64,000 nt of DNA from Coemansia sp. RSA 487 (lineage: Eukaryota > Kickxellomycota > Kickxellomycetes > Kickxellales > Kickxellaceae). The notes beneath the pieces are model-generated. The model did not search any database, had not been told where the DNA came from, and worked only from the letters and a program-made list of their open reading frames with translations. Shown piece after piece: positions 20,601 through 31,055 of the stretch (its first letter is position 1; each line of letters opens with the position of its first letter). A program made the position numbers and the translations under genes. The stretch lies in the NCBI GenBank assembly GCA_027577595.1, contig JANBRJ010000015.1:183379-247378 (forward strand), written 5' to 3'.

Positions 20601-21966
20601 TGCATGCGCTGCCGAAGAGACCGCTTTGCTTCAGAGGCAAGAACAGGCTCTCTCTGACCACAAAGAGGCGTATGTTCCTGGAGCCAAGCACGATATATGC
20701 AATTGTTTGCGAGAGTCTGACTGTTGGCCGCGTAGGATAAGCAGGTATATGAGCGACCGATGCACGAATATCAAAAATAAGCTATTAGTAGTATCACAAA
20801 AACAATATAAAATGCCAGCAGATAAAAAGAAAAAAAAAAGAGAAATAATTACAAGAGCTTCTGGCCACGAAGAAACAAAGAAGGCTTGTTCGCGTGCGCG
20901 TGAGTGCCTATTTGGAACGAACCTTTCATCCCTCATCCCTAATTTCTGAATAACTTCTTGTGGGTGGTTCAGATGCCAAGGCTCTGGAGGATGGGGTGTT
21001 TTTTTTTCCATTGCTGGGTTACTGTACAAGATCTCCGACAGCGCTCCGAAGGACCATAGGCACTTCCAAATATAGGCAGGCTCGGGCAGACGCTAGGAGC
21101 CGAGCGCAGTCTTACGTAGTATCTTGGCAAATTGTGTTGGTTCTTGGCGAGTTGTACTGGTTCTCGGAAAGTCGAGCATCCGTTTTCTTGTTACACCACG
21201 AGCGCTTATTCTTTTCAGCCTGCATGCATGCCAGGTTTTCCAGGGAATTTGGCATCAAGGCTGCAAGCAGGCCCTCCTTTTTTTTCCTTGTCGAGCTGAA
21301 TACACACATATTATGGTAATTCCTCTATCGAGGCGTTGAGCTGGAGCCCAGGCCCCAGAGCTTGTTTTTCTCAGTTTCTAAATCTAGATAGCAGAAATAG
21401 CTCCTTTTCACAACGGATTGTTTTTTTTGTTCTTTTCAAGAGGCATGCGGATTTTTCTCGGGTTGTGGAAGCTGATTTCACCAAATTGTCATGCTTCCCA
21501 CTGCCAATTTTCCGGCAGATTCGTGCATATGCCTGTCATCACCAAAAAAAATTATTAGCGTATGCTATGTTTGTCGTGAGAAATCATGCAATACAACAGA
21601 AAAAATCTGCTGAAGCCAAATCGCTTGAAACCCCAACTGCAATGATATGCCAGCAACCATCTATCTAAGCACAATACTGCCTGGAAAGAATGGAGTGCGA
21701 AAGGTAAACACTTTGCACCAAAGTTTGAATTTTTCTGGAAGTGGCGGTGGATTAACGCATTGAACTGATTTCTTGATCGATCATAGCTTCTCTTTTTGTT
21801 TGTGGCTTTTTTTTTTGGCTTGTATAAGCAAACAAGAGGAGGGCAAGCACATGCTCTTTTTCCCTTTTTTTTTGTTAACTCTACGCTTTTTGTTATTATT
21901 TGCGCCCTTTACACCATATTATTATATCTTTATTGCAATTCATCGTACCTCAAAAACATCACAGCT
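20601..21966. other. Divergent intergenic region WD40 gene / coiled-coil gene
   Basis: About 1.4 kb without a convincing gene. It contains an imperfect 20-bp tandem pair at 21124-21163 (TTGGCAAATTGTGTTGGTTC and TTGGCGAGTTGTACTGGTTC) and several A- and T-runs. The T-rich tract at 21790-21960 is probably the promoter of the coiled-coil gene. Confidence 0.5.
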
Positions 21967-23633
21967 ATGGCTAGCTCAGCAATGGACATTTCTGAAAGTA
22001 AGTTTCTGCTCTTTTTTTAAACCCAGCAGCTCTTCCACTTTCCAGTAGGAGCGTATCCCACTAACAACAAGCTTTTAAACTGGTAGGAGACATTGACAGC
22101 ATCGCAGACGTCGAGGTTCTGCGCGCATATTTGCACGAAACAACGCGACGCCTGCAAACGGCCGCCCAAATGGGTCTAGAGCTAGCACAGCAAAACGTCG
22201 CTCTGCAGGAGCGTCTGCACTCTCTAGAGGCCGGCCAGAGCGACATGCAGCAGCGGATGGCTCTAATGGAGAGAGACAGACGGTGGATGCAAGAGCAATC
22301 ACTCCGGGTCGATCAAGTGCGAGCATCGCTCAGTGAGCTCACAGCAAAGACTGACGGGTCGAGGAGCCGCCGCGAGTCCAGCGACCAAAAGGTCGATCGC
22401 CTGGACTATATTGTGGAAAAGCTGAAAGAGGACGTGGATTCATTGAGGCAGGCAATGGATTCTTCCGTCACTGTGCGCAAGTGGACTGCTGAAACAACTA
22501 CCACGCAGCGAGCTATCAACGACGTGTTCGATAAAGTGGCTATGCTGGATGCACGACTGACGGAAATGCAGGACCAGGTGGTTGTCAGCGATGGCCGCCA
22601 CCGGTCGCACACAGCAGAGCTGTCACGGACCATCGGCGACGCCATACGGCAGGTGCAGGGGATTGCTGAAGAGAGGAGCGAGGCGCAGGCGCAGATAGAC
22701 AGCGTGGCGTCGAACCAGCGTGAAATCGAGCGGTCCCTGCAGTCCGTTATACACGAGTACAACGCCATGCTCAACGACCACGAACAAGCTATCCGCTCGC
22801 TGGGCGAGAGCCAGTCTGTTCTCGAGGCCCAATCGGTGCTGGACAGCGATGCCCACCAGTGCGCTGGGCTGCCGCCTTTGCCTATGCGAAACACAAGCGC
22901 TTCCAGGCGGACTAGAGTTGCTGCTGCTTCTCCATCGCGTGGCGCTGCATACTGTTCCTCCAACGCGACGGGGATCGAGGGACTGTCAAGCAGGCGGCAA
23001 TCGCACTTTCAAAAGGCAAATCCGAATCCAGCACGTCCATCGCTGCAGCAGTGCGAAAGCCTTGACGACATTTTTGCAAACGACCGCATCGACTCGTATA
23101 CCGATACACCAAGGAGATCTGATCCAAGCGGTGGTGGTGGTGGTGCTGCTGAGCTTGGCGCACTTCCGTCGCCGCCGCTATCCACATCGTCGTCGTCGGC
23201 AGAGCAGTCGTCGCTGGCTTTGCACACAGCGATAGAGTCGATGATGCTTGAGCGCACACCTTTGCGTAAGGCCGCATCGGTGGTAGGAACATCCAACGAG
23301 CCGCGGCCACGCCTCCGTCCGCGTGTAAGCAGCTTCTCCAAACTGGCGGATTTTAGCGACAAGACGCAGCAAAACACATCGCTTGCACAGATCCTCGTGT
23401 CGCCAACAAGACTGTCGTCGGGATTCAGCAACATCATTTCCACCACGTCGCACGTTGGCGTTGGGTGGGGGAACTACTGGGAGGCCCGTAGACATCGCCT
23501 GCAATTCGACATCCAGAAGCGCCTTGGCTTGTCGGCGTCAGCAGCAGCAGCAGTGATCAGCACCGGCGCTCGCAAGAATCCAGCAGACCAGCAAGCAAAT
23601 GACGCTGAGGCCGGGCTGGATGCCCAGGACTAG
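21967..23633 (+). CDS. Coiled-coil protein with N-terminal CC1-box-like AAxxG motif (two exons, join 21967..21997, 22087..23633)
   Basis: 525 residues. A 31-nt first exon (MASSAMDISE) ends at GTAAGT (21998). A CTAAC branch site near 22060 and TAG at 22084-22086 close an 89-nt intron, and the frame then reads RDIDSIADVEVLRAYLHETT. Residues 22-60 run LRAYLHETTRRLQTAAQMGL then LAQQNVALQERLHSLE: the spacing of the (E)TTR-x4-AAxxG-L core and following heptads resembles the CC1 box of dynein-activating adaptors BICD and Spindly. Coiled coil continues to about 250. The rest is disordered, with a conserved-looking C-terminal patch GVGWGNYWEARRHRLQF (~465). No LFxE-type Spindly motif was found. A dynein or light-intermediate-chain adaptor role is inference; a generic coiled-coil protein is the alternative. 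Confidence 0.7.
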
Positions 23634-23692
23634 GCGTTTGCATTGTTTTTCTTCTTTTTCTCTCCGTCTGTCTAAAGATGATTTATTCGTGT

Positions 23693-24643
23693 TTATTTCA
23701 GAAGCATGCATTCCGTGGAATACAGCTTGCCTACCTCTTTGAACCCAATGTTTTTGTAGAGCGCGATCGCATGTCTTTCAAACGCCTCCAGATAGACGAG
23801 TGTGCCGGCAGGCAGCTGCTCCAGCGCATGCTGGAGAACGGCACTTGCCAGTCCGCGGCGTCTATGCTTGGGGGCTGTGCCAACAACCTGAACAAACGCC
23901 AGATCCGGCACCTTTTCCGCAGGTCTGTAGATAACTGCAAACGCCAGAACCTTGCTGCCGCTACCCGGCGTATTATCCATTGCGGCGTATACCGAGAACA
24001 CCTTGGGCTGGCTGATTTGTCTGGCGAGCTTTGTGCGGAGCCATGCTGTGTCGCCCATTGCGTCGTACCCAAAGGCCTTGGCATTGCACTCGGCCAGCGG
24101 GTCCAGCACAGAGTAATCGGTGATCCTGCGGATCGCAACGCTTGGGCACACGCTGCTAATGCGGCTGCGTGCAGAACGCACAGCGTCTTCGGTCACCTTT
24201 AAACACATGGCTATGTCCTCCAGCCCTCGCTCGCACTTGTACCCGGCGCTATCGAACTGCTCGACGATGGCACTAACAAGCTTGCTGTCGCGCTGCACCG
24301 TGTAGTCGACCACGCATCTTGCCAGCACGCTTCCTTCTTTTACGCCACCGTCCTCAGGCGGCTGGTTCTGCCACGAGGCCTTGTACATCGTGGACACCGT
24401 CTGTGCTATGTTGTCGGGCGGCTCTGCCAGACAGCAGCCGTTGCAGTCGTAGGGGAACTCGAGGTGGCAAAAGTTTATCCGCAGGTGGTTGCCGTCTCTG
24501 TATGTTCTGTTGCTGGGTGTCTTGTACATGCGGCCAAATATGAAGCTGTGTGTTGTGTCTGAGGTTGCGCTGATCGCCTCGCTCTCGAGGAACTTCACCT
24601 CATTGTACCATTTTGGCAAAATGCTGCGTGAAGAATGGACCAT
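23693..24643 (-). CDS. GNAT-family N-acetyltransferase
   Basis: 316 residues. The C-terminal part carries the GNAT fold signature: KVLAFAVIYRPAEKVPDLAF (strand 4), VVGTAPKHRRRGLASAVL (acetyl-CoA pyrophosphate-binding R/Q-x-x-G-x-A), and LYKNIGFKEVGK near the end. The N-terminal ~150 residues include a Cys-rich patch (CNGCC) and have no domain I recognise. The substrate is unknown. The start at 24643 follows a putative CAG acceptor (…ttcacgCAG), so an additional upstream exon is possible. It ends 60 bp from the coiled-coil gene, convergent. Confidence 0.75.
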   Translation of the reverse strand: MVHSSRSILPKWYNEVKFLESEAISATSDTTHSFIFGRMYKTPSNRTYRDGNHLRINFCHLEFPYDCNGCCLAEPPDNIAQTVSTMYKASWQNQPPEDGGVKEGSVLARCVVDYTVQRDSKLVSAIVEQFDSAGYKCERGLEDIAMCLKVTEDAVRSARSRISSVCPSVAIRRITDYSVLDPLAECNAKAFGYDAMGDTAWLRTKLARQISQPKVFSVYAAMDNTPGSGSKVLAFAVIYRPAEKVPDLAFVQVVGTAPKHRRRGLASAVLQHALEQLPAGTLVYLEAFERHAIALYKNIGFKEVGKLYSTECMLLK

Positions 24644-24919
24644 TTATTAACACGATCGATGGCCTTAATAATATAGTAGCAGTATTTAAAAACGATAAAA
24701 ATATAATGGAGAACAAGGAAAAAGCCAGATACTCAATCTCTCCACCCTCTTTCTCTGATATATAAACACCAAAGCAGTAGCAGCAGACACGGTTCTTTCG
24801 CTTCTTATCTCCTGATTTTTGCACGATCCAATCCTCTTTCGGAGATTTGGACTTTCATTGATCATCCGTTTTTTTCTGCACACTCATTTGCGGCATCCTC
24901 CTCAGTCCAGCTAATGGAT

Positions 24920-26548
24920 CTAAATGTCGATCAAGTAGTCGTCATCGCTTGCGCCAACCTCAACGATCTTGACATGCGGGCATTTTATTGTAAGCAGGTT
25001 GGTGCACGTATCCAACAAGGCCTCGTCTATATTGCTAGCCTGGTAGATCTGCCATTCCTTGAGGTTGGGATGCACTGGCCCCATTGACTGCACGTACTTT
25101 GGCAACAGCTCTTCTGGTACGTGACTTAGCATGTGCCCCAGCTCGGATACCCCGCTTTCAAAGACCCTCAGCAGCGGAAGTATATTCAGCATCGGCAAAA
25201 CCTCTTGAACCGAAATAGGGTACATTTTCAGTCGCAGCACCTGCATCTGAGTAAACCAAGTCTGCCTTGAGATAAGATCCAAAAATATACCCGATAAATC
25301 AATGTCTGCAATGGTCATCGATTTCACATGCGGGAGAAAATTTGCCGAAATCGCGTAGGCATAATCGCTGGCTTCTTCATCGTCAGCCACGACCTCATTG
25401 ACATTGCCGTTGATTTCGAGCTTGTAGAGCGCCTTGTAGTTGGCAAGCACGGCCGGGTTGTCTCTTTGGTTTCCAGCCAGAACGACTGCCAAATTGTTGT
25501 CCAGAGGCATGCCTACGTGCTCTAGCGTCGCTTTATTTCCACGGAACAGCGTATCATCGCCAAAAGGATATGCAATTTGCGTAAAATCCGCTCTTTTCAG
25601 CTTTGGAAACGGAATGTATTCTTTGTCAAACGTAAGCCGTTTTGTCGGCTGGTCTTCCGGCGATGACATCACCACCAGCTCGTTCAGTTGTGCATATGTA
25701 ATAAGCTGACCTTTACTACTGTCTCTTACAAATGGCTCGAATCCTGTATACTCATCCATACGTACTTTCAAGAACTGCAGTGAACTGGCGTTGGAATGAA
25801 CAAGTGCAAACGCATTATCCTCGCTGTTTGGTAAAGCAAGATCAAGCTTGCATAGGTCTTTGAACGAAGAATAGTCGACTTTATCGACAAAATACGAATC
25901 TGCTACCAAAGCCTTTAACAGCAACTTGGATTCCAAAAGCAAGAATACAGCTTTGGAGAGTACGCTGCACTGCGTTTCAGACAGCTTCAACTCTGAAAGC
26001 TCTGCAATGTGTATTTCCAAATGCTGATTTTCCCCAGCAAACGTTGCAATAAACTGTGCAAGCTGGTCAAGAACACTGCTCTGGTGGTCCTCAGACGTAT
26101 CATGTGGGGCATTGTTTGCCTTAGCATTTCTTGTGATGGAAACAATAACAGATAGATGGTTCTTTGAAATAGCACGCAGAACAGGCATTTCTACGAGCTT
26201 CTGCATGTCACCTTTGCCAAAGAGGCAATCAATGTCTATGCTTATATGAACATTTCTTGTGTACTGGCTTACCGCCTGTTTGCTTATATCCGTGTGCTTG
26301 TTTTCTCTGTATATGGATTGCACTACCTGCTCAGAATGGCTCTTTAGGTGCAGAAACAAATGTCTGTACATTTCCGACTGTGTTGTTTCTCTCCATGTCT
26401 GACATACGGATAAAAACGTTGCGTATGACGCAAGGAGTTCGTCTTCGCTACCGTCATTGGGTTTATTATAGTAAATATAGTATTTCCATATATTGAGTAG
26501 TAGAGGATAGGGCAGCGTTTGTGCTGGTGCGTGTTTAGTTGTATTCAT
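24920..26548 (-). CDS. F-box/LRR-like protein, lineage-specific family (member 1)
   Basis: 542 residues in one exon. The N-terminus (LPYPLLLNIWKYYIYY … FLSVCQTWRETT…YRHLFLHL) has the F-box pattern: LP-x2-L, a helix, then a Val/Cys-x2-W-R pair. The rest is irregular leucine-rich repeats of ~25-30 residues, ending in LRVFESGVSELGHML and LKEWQIYQASN. F-box proteins link SCF ubiquitin ligases to substrates, but such divergent fungal families are mostly uncharacterised. Codon use is AT-rich relative to PEX1 or the WD40 gene. Members 2 and 3 follow within 5 kb. Confidence 0.65.
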   Translation of the reverse strand: MNTTKHAPAQTLPYPLLLNIWKYYIYYNKPNDGSEDELLASYATFLSVCQTWRETTQSEMYRHLFLHLKSHSEQVVQSIYRENKHTDISKQAVSQYTRNVHISIDIDCLFGKGDMQKLVEMPVLRAISKNHLSVIVSITRNAKANNAPHDTSEDHQSSVLDQLAQFIATFAGENQHLEIHIAELSELKLSETQCSVLSKAVFLLLESKLLLKALVADSYFVDKVDYSSFKDLCKLDLALPNSEDNAFALVHSNASSLQFLKVRMDEYTGFEPFVRDSSKGQLITYAQLNELVVMSSPEDQPTKRLTFDKEYIPFPKLKRADFTQIAYPFGDDTLFRGNKATLEHVGMPLDNNLAVVLAGNQRDNPAVLANYKALYKLEINGNVNEVVADDEEASDYAYAISANFLPHVKSMTIADIDLSGIFLDLISRQTWFTQMQVLRLKMYPISVQEVLPMLNILPLLRVFESGVSELGHMLSHVPEELLPKYVQSMGPVHPNLKEWQIYQASNIDEALLDTCTNLLTIKCPHVKIVEVGASDDDYLIDI

Positions 26549-27432
26549 TTCTTTATAGCAGATGACGATGAGCGAGGTTATTATACAGAGTTTGATGCAA
26601 ATTATACAAATATAGATAGCCTCTAATCAAAAATAGAATAGCAAATATTGTAAGAATAAACCAGCAGGAAGGGAAAAACATAATGCTTGCTTCTCTTTTT
26701 TTGTTCTTTGACAGCAGCGAGGGTTAACCGGACTTTATATTTTCTTTATGGATTAAGCTTGTGTACAATGGTTATAATATATAATGAACTTTTGTGCAAC
26801 AAGCTTTAGAAAACTGTAGGGGCGAATGAAGCACAGTATTTTATAAAGGTAAAAATCCTGTGAAAGGAAAGCGTTCTGTTTTTTGCCCCCTTTCCTCTGT
26901 TTTAGCTTGCGTGTGTAGACGGAGGCTGCTCAGCTAACACATACAAAGTCAATTGAATATTGTTTTTCTCAATGTGCAATGAGAGAATTGTTAGATAGCT
27001 ATGCAAACGATGGCCAAATACACGCCAGGTAGATTATGAATCTATTTTTTTTTACTTTCGCCACTCTGTAGCAGGCATGTTTTAAATAATCGAACGCCTT
27101 TTCGCTTGGTATGCTGATCATTTTTGAAAATTTTGCAAACATTCTGATATATGGCAAATCTATTAGCATGATACCAAAGACATTTTCATATTTGCAACAA
27201 GCAAAGAAACGATGCAGAGTAAAAAAAAACTCACAGTGCACCTGCACATTCCCGCAAGTGAGTTCTCAGTTGGATGGTCATTATGACCGTGCAAAGAAAA
27301 TTACTGCTGTTTGTGCTTTTTTTTACTTATTGAAAAATAAACGCCTTCACCTTCTTTCCACTTTGGCTCCTTTTCTTTCCCTAAAGTGTAGATTTACAAC
27401 TTGAGCATTTGCTTATATTTTATCACGCAGAT
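26549..27432. other. Intergenic between F-box-like members 1 and 2
   Basis: About 880 bp, very AT-rich. The frames at 26999-27404 on both strands are low-complexity and overlap each other, so I do not call them. The acceptor-like TTTTATCACGCAG just before the ATG at 27433 leaves open a small upstream exon for member 2. Confidence 0.45.
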
Positions 27433-28821
27433 ATGCATGTCAACACGCTACCTGGGCTAATTCATGTTTCCATCTTTAATGCTTTCTGCAAAGAATACGA
27501 GACATCGTGCGATACCTATCATTGTGTGGATAAGTGGAAAAACAACCTACCTATTCTCGCAGTGTGTCAAAAATGGAGGATTCTAGCGCTTCCAATCGTG
27601 CATAAAAACTCGTTTATCGCCTGCAACTACATCAAAGGCATTATCGGGAATGCGTCTCCTGACTCGGAAGCGGCGCGAAGTAAAATAACTGTCGATTCGA
27701 ATCTGGATATAATTGCAAAGAACGAGAGTTCATGCTTTCCGAGACAACTGATGGTTTGCCTAATGTGTCCTGACATACCAGTGAATACTCTTAGTACATT
27801 TATTGAGCATATACGACCCAACTCTGTAATTCTCCAACGAGTACAGCATATCGAGATGGGGTTTTTCTTAGAGCCTTACGGCAGACTCATTTGGAGGGCA
27901 GTTCCAATCGGTGATAAAGAGGCAAGGCTCCTGGGAAAGGAGCTAGCGGAGCTACTCCCAGGCGTTACCCAATTCACATGGTTGCCACCGCACAACAACG
28001 AAATCCCACAAGCCTTTTCAAATGAAGCACTAAAGTGCTACTCGCAGAAGCTAACAAAGCTTGTGACTTCCGACAGAGCGCTCTTGGATATCCACTGTTT
28101 GTCAAAGCAACTAAAACACCTGTTGCTTGCATTTGTTCCCAAACAGCCAAAGACCATCCCGCATATCTGCTCAGAAGGCCTCGAGACGCTGCATCTGGAC
28201 GAAGTTGATGGTCAGTTTCCTTGGATTTCTTTTGCAGATACGCCTGATTCCGAGACACTAAACTTTGCTAACCTCCAACGAGCCACGCTGGGGTGCGCGG
28301 TTACGGAAACGGAAGATGAAAACGGCGACGATGTGTGGGATGCGCCTGCAGACTCGTTCCCGTTCAAAATATCAGCACCAAAGCTAAGGTATATAAGGAT
28401 CCAGCTCTGTCCGTACCTTCTGTCGCTTGTATCTTCCATCCATGATCTAGATGTTATCGGCGAATTGGAGATTGAAACACGAGGCTCGTCTATTAATCTA
28501 ACCAACTTTAGACTAGACATGTCCAGGAAGATGTTTTCAGACTATGCGCAAGCCAGCTTGAACAGCTACGAGATGATTGACTGGTACAGATATCTAAACG
28601 ACATTTTGAGTACTCCCGGAATTGCAAAGACATACAAGGCTAGCATTGGGCTCTATGATGAATTTATCGAAATTGAGCGGGTGCAATGGTCCTGTCTGAC
28701 AAGTCTAAAAATTTGCTGCCCAATGAGCTACCCAGACCTGCAAAGGCTTGTTGCCCGCTTGCCGAAACTATCTGAGCTCTCAGTATCAAATGTAATGGTT
28801 AGTCAAGAGAATGAGACGTAA
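27433..28821 (+). CDS. F-box/LRR-like protein, lineage-specific family (member 2), possibly shortened
   Basis: 462 residues from the first ATG (27433); the frame extends upstream only through a TTG. The N-terminus (LPGLIHVSIFNAFCKEY … LPILAVCQKWRILALPIVHK) has the same F-box-like plan as the other two members, including the W-R pair and the alanine/isoleucine-Pro-Ile-Val that follows. Leucine-rich segments continue to LPKLSELSVSNVMVSQ, where the frame ends. The member-1 and member-3 proteins carry further LRR after the equivalent point, so this copy looks shortened by about 60 residues. The function is unknown. Confidence 0.6.
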   Translation: MHVNTLPGLIHVSIFNAFCKEYETSCDTYHCVDKWKNNLPILAVCQKWRILALPIVHKNSFIACNYIKGIIGNASPDSEAARSKITVDSNLDIIAKNESSCFPRQLMVCLMCPDIPVNTLSTFIEHIRPNSVILQRVQHIEMGFFLEPYGRLIWRAVPIGDKEARLLGKELAELLPGVTQFTWLPPHNNEIPQAFSNEALKCYSQKLTKLVTSDRALLDIHCLSKQLKHLLLAFVPKQPKTIPHICSEGLETLHLDEVDGQFPWISFADTPDSETLNFANLQRATLGCAVTETEDENGDDVWDAPADSFPFKISAPKLRYIRIQLCPYLLSLVSSIHDLDVIGELEIETRGSSINLTNFRLDMSRKMFSDYAQASLNSYEMIDWYRYLNDILSTPGIAKTYKASIGLYDEFIEIERVQWSCLTSLKICCPMSYPDLQRLVARLPKLSELSVSNVMVSQENET

Positions 28822-29104
28822 ATAAGCAAGACGCTTTTATTATCTATTATATAAGCTTTTTAACGATGTATGTATTAAACCAAGCCTACTATTTTTTTTA
28901 CTAATTAGTGGCTGTTAGGCTTTATATATAAAGGATAAATAGGGCAAAATTGGCAGCGCCCATTCCTGGATACCGGCTGCTCTTTATTCCCTAAGGAGAA
29001 TAAATATTATAATACACCCTTTGCAAAAACAGCATCTAATTTGGAATTCTGACCAACCCGAGAAATTGTACTTGTCTTAAATTACAAATTTACAAAAAAA
29101 AAAA

Positions 29105-30697
29105 CTAAAAAGTACTCTTCCGAATGTCAATCAGCTTGATACTAGACAAGTGCGGGTATTCACTTTGCCATTTGCTTTTACATTTTTCAAACTCATTAAA
29201 ATAATCATCAGATATGATCATTTCCTTGAGATTTGGCAAACGAATCGCGATATACACATAAAATGCTGCCATCAAAGCACCGCGGGCAGTTCCGGCACAA
29301 AGGACCAGTTTGTTAATGTTTGTGTTGTACGGTGTTAATCCAGACCATTCCCTGCAGCGCAGCATGTTTGCAATGCTACAAATTGCCAAGTTATTAGTCC
29401 GTAGTCTATCAAACTGTAGTTGTGTGATGGACGGAAATTTTTGGAATATACTAAAAGTATTTTCTGGTTGAACCGCCCCAGTAATACATATCTTTCGCAA
29501 GTTGGGCCACATGAATTCGTGGTTTCTTTCAATAAAATGAATACTATTTATATCTGCTTTAATATTCTGTGCAATGTCGTCTATGCCAAAAGCCATTTGG
29601 GCGGTAATGAAGCTGCAGCCTTGGTTATTGATTGGGTTTAATGCAGCATGGAGACGATTACAAGTATTTGTATTAAGTGTAATGTCCTTGCAAATAATGC
29701 GCATATCATCATCAATGTCAATTCTAAACAGCTTTAGCTTCTGCGGTAGCGTGGCTGACTTCAACATTACTGCACTGGCAACACAAGCGTTTACCTCTAG
29801 TGATTCCAATTTAGGAAAAGACACACGTGAAAGCTGAGCAATGTTGTCTTTCCATAGATCTAGTCGAGGCTGTGACAATAAAGAGTTGTTCATATTAAAG
29901 CAAATGGCCAGATCCTTTAGGCATGAAAATACAATAGGTTCTGCGCTTCTGGTACCAGCAAAAAAGTCCCACGAAAACCCACACGGAACCAGGCAAAGGC
30001 TGATTTTGGTTATAAGGCTAGCATCTACCTGCAACGCGCACAGCTGTTTGTCAGGATGCCAAAAGAAATCTAGATGGCGGATAGAGTGCATATACAATGG
30101 TTCTTCTGAGCAGCCAGGTGATATGCCCTGTAAATATGTCAGCTGTTTTGCATAGTTGGCTACAAATTCACCTGCACACAAGCTATCCAGCTTCCTATCA
30201 GATATGAGTCTAATATCCAATTTCACAACATTTGGGACAAGCATGGAAAAATGGTTGATATGTCGGCATAGCTCATCAAGCATTGTATCATATGGTGATA
30301 GCCCTTCTACATATGGAATATTAGACAAGCCAACATGTACATGGAGTTTGCGTATAGTTTTCCAATTGCCGCGGTTGTTTGTAATTAGGTCATTACAAAC
30401 TGCCTGCATCACCTTTGTTATATCCATGCATCTTCCAAAACAAAGTATTGCCGTTTTTGCTACCGTCTCATCATTTATACCGGCAATAAAACTTGCATTG
30501 CTTCTGATAGTGTTATCTTGCCGGTCGTTCACATAAAGATATTTGTATACTATTGGTATCCCCACCATCCTCCAGTAACGACAGCACTGTATGACTGGAA
30601 ACGCATATTTCCACATAATCGCAAACTCTTGTATATGGAAAAGAGCGAATTTCATAATACGGTAAATCAGGTCAACGGGCAACTGGTTAATTTTCAT
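29105..30697 (-). CDS. F-box/LRR-like protein, lineage-specific family (member 3)
   Basis: 530 residues if started at the ATG at 30697 (MKINQLPVDLIYRIMKFALF); an upstream in-frame Met at 30808 would add a hydrophobic leader that looks like untranslated sequence. The F-box-like N-terminus contains VIQCCRYWRMVGIPIVYKYLYV, closely following the W-R and I-P-I-V-Y/H-K pattern of member 2. The leucine-rich remainder ends LPNLKEMIISDDYFNEFEK. It is tail-to-tail with member 2 (283 bp). The AT content resembles the other two members. Function unrecognised beyond the F-box-like inference. Confidence 0.6.
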   Translation of the reverse strand: MKINQLPVDLIYRIMKFALFHIQEFAIMWKYAFPVIQCCRYWRMVGIPIVYKYLYVNDRQDNTIRSNASFIAGINDETVAKTAILCFGRCMDITKVMQAVCNDLITNNRGNWKTIRKLHVHVGLSNIPYVEGLSPYDTMLDELCRHINHFSMLVPNVVKLDIRLISDRKLDSLCAGEFVANYAKQLTYLQGISPGCSEEPLYMHSIRHLDFFWHPDKQLCALQVDASLITKISLCLVPCGFSWDFFAGTRSAEPIVFSCLKDLAICFNMNNSLLSQPRLDLWKDNIAQLSRVSFPKLESLEVNACVASAVMLKSATLPQKLKLFRIDIDDDMRIICKDITLNTNTCNRLHAALNPINNQGCSFITAQMAFGIDDIAQNIKADINSIHFIERNHEFMWPNLRKICITGAVQPENTFSIFQKFPSITQLQFDRLRTNNLAICSIANMLRCREWSGLTPYNTNINKLVLCAGTARGALMAAFYVYIAIRLPNLKEMIISDDYFNEFEKCKSKWQSEYPHLSSIKLIDIRKSTF

Positions 30698-31055
30698 TGC
30701 TATTGTATGGAAAAGCTTCAAGAAAGTGCATAAAAACCAATCAAACAAGAACAAAAATAAAAATAAAGCAAGGTCAACAAAGTGTCCGCGCTTGCATGCC
30801 AGTCCCACGTTTGGTTTTTTTTATTTCTTTTCTTTTATGAGCAAGTAAGCGAGTATATACAAAGCTCCCTTTTGCGCATCGAGATTGGCTAATCCTTTCT
30901 AGAAAAGACATTCTTTTAATAGCAAGCTATACAAGCAGTACAGCTAGTTCAATGAAATTTGCTTTGCAATCTAGCAAGTATGTAGAAGAGAAAAAAAAAA
31001 GAAATTTTGGCTGATTAAAAAAAAAAAAGACAAAGATGTTGCAAAATAATTAAAC
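30698..31055. other. Intergenic F-box member 3 / SEY1 3' end
   Basis: About 360 bp with several long A-runs (about 30989-31030). No gene seen. Confidence 0.5.
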
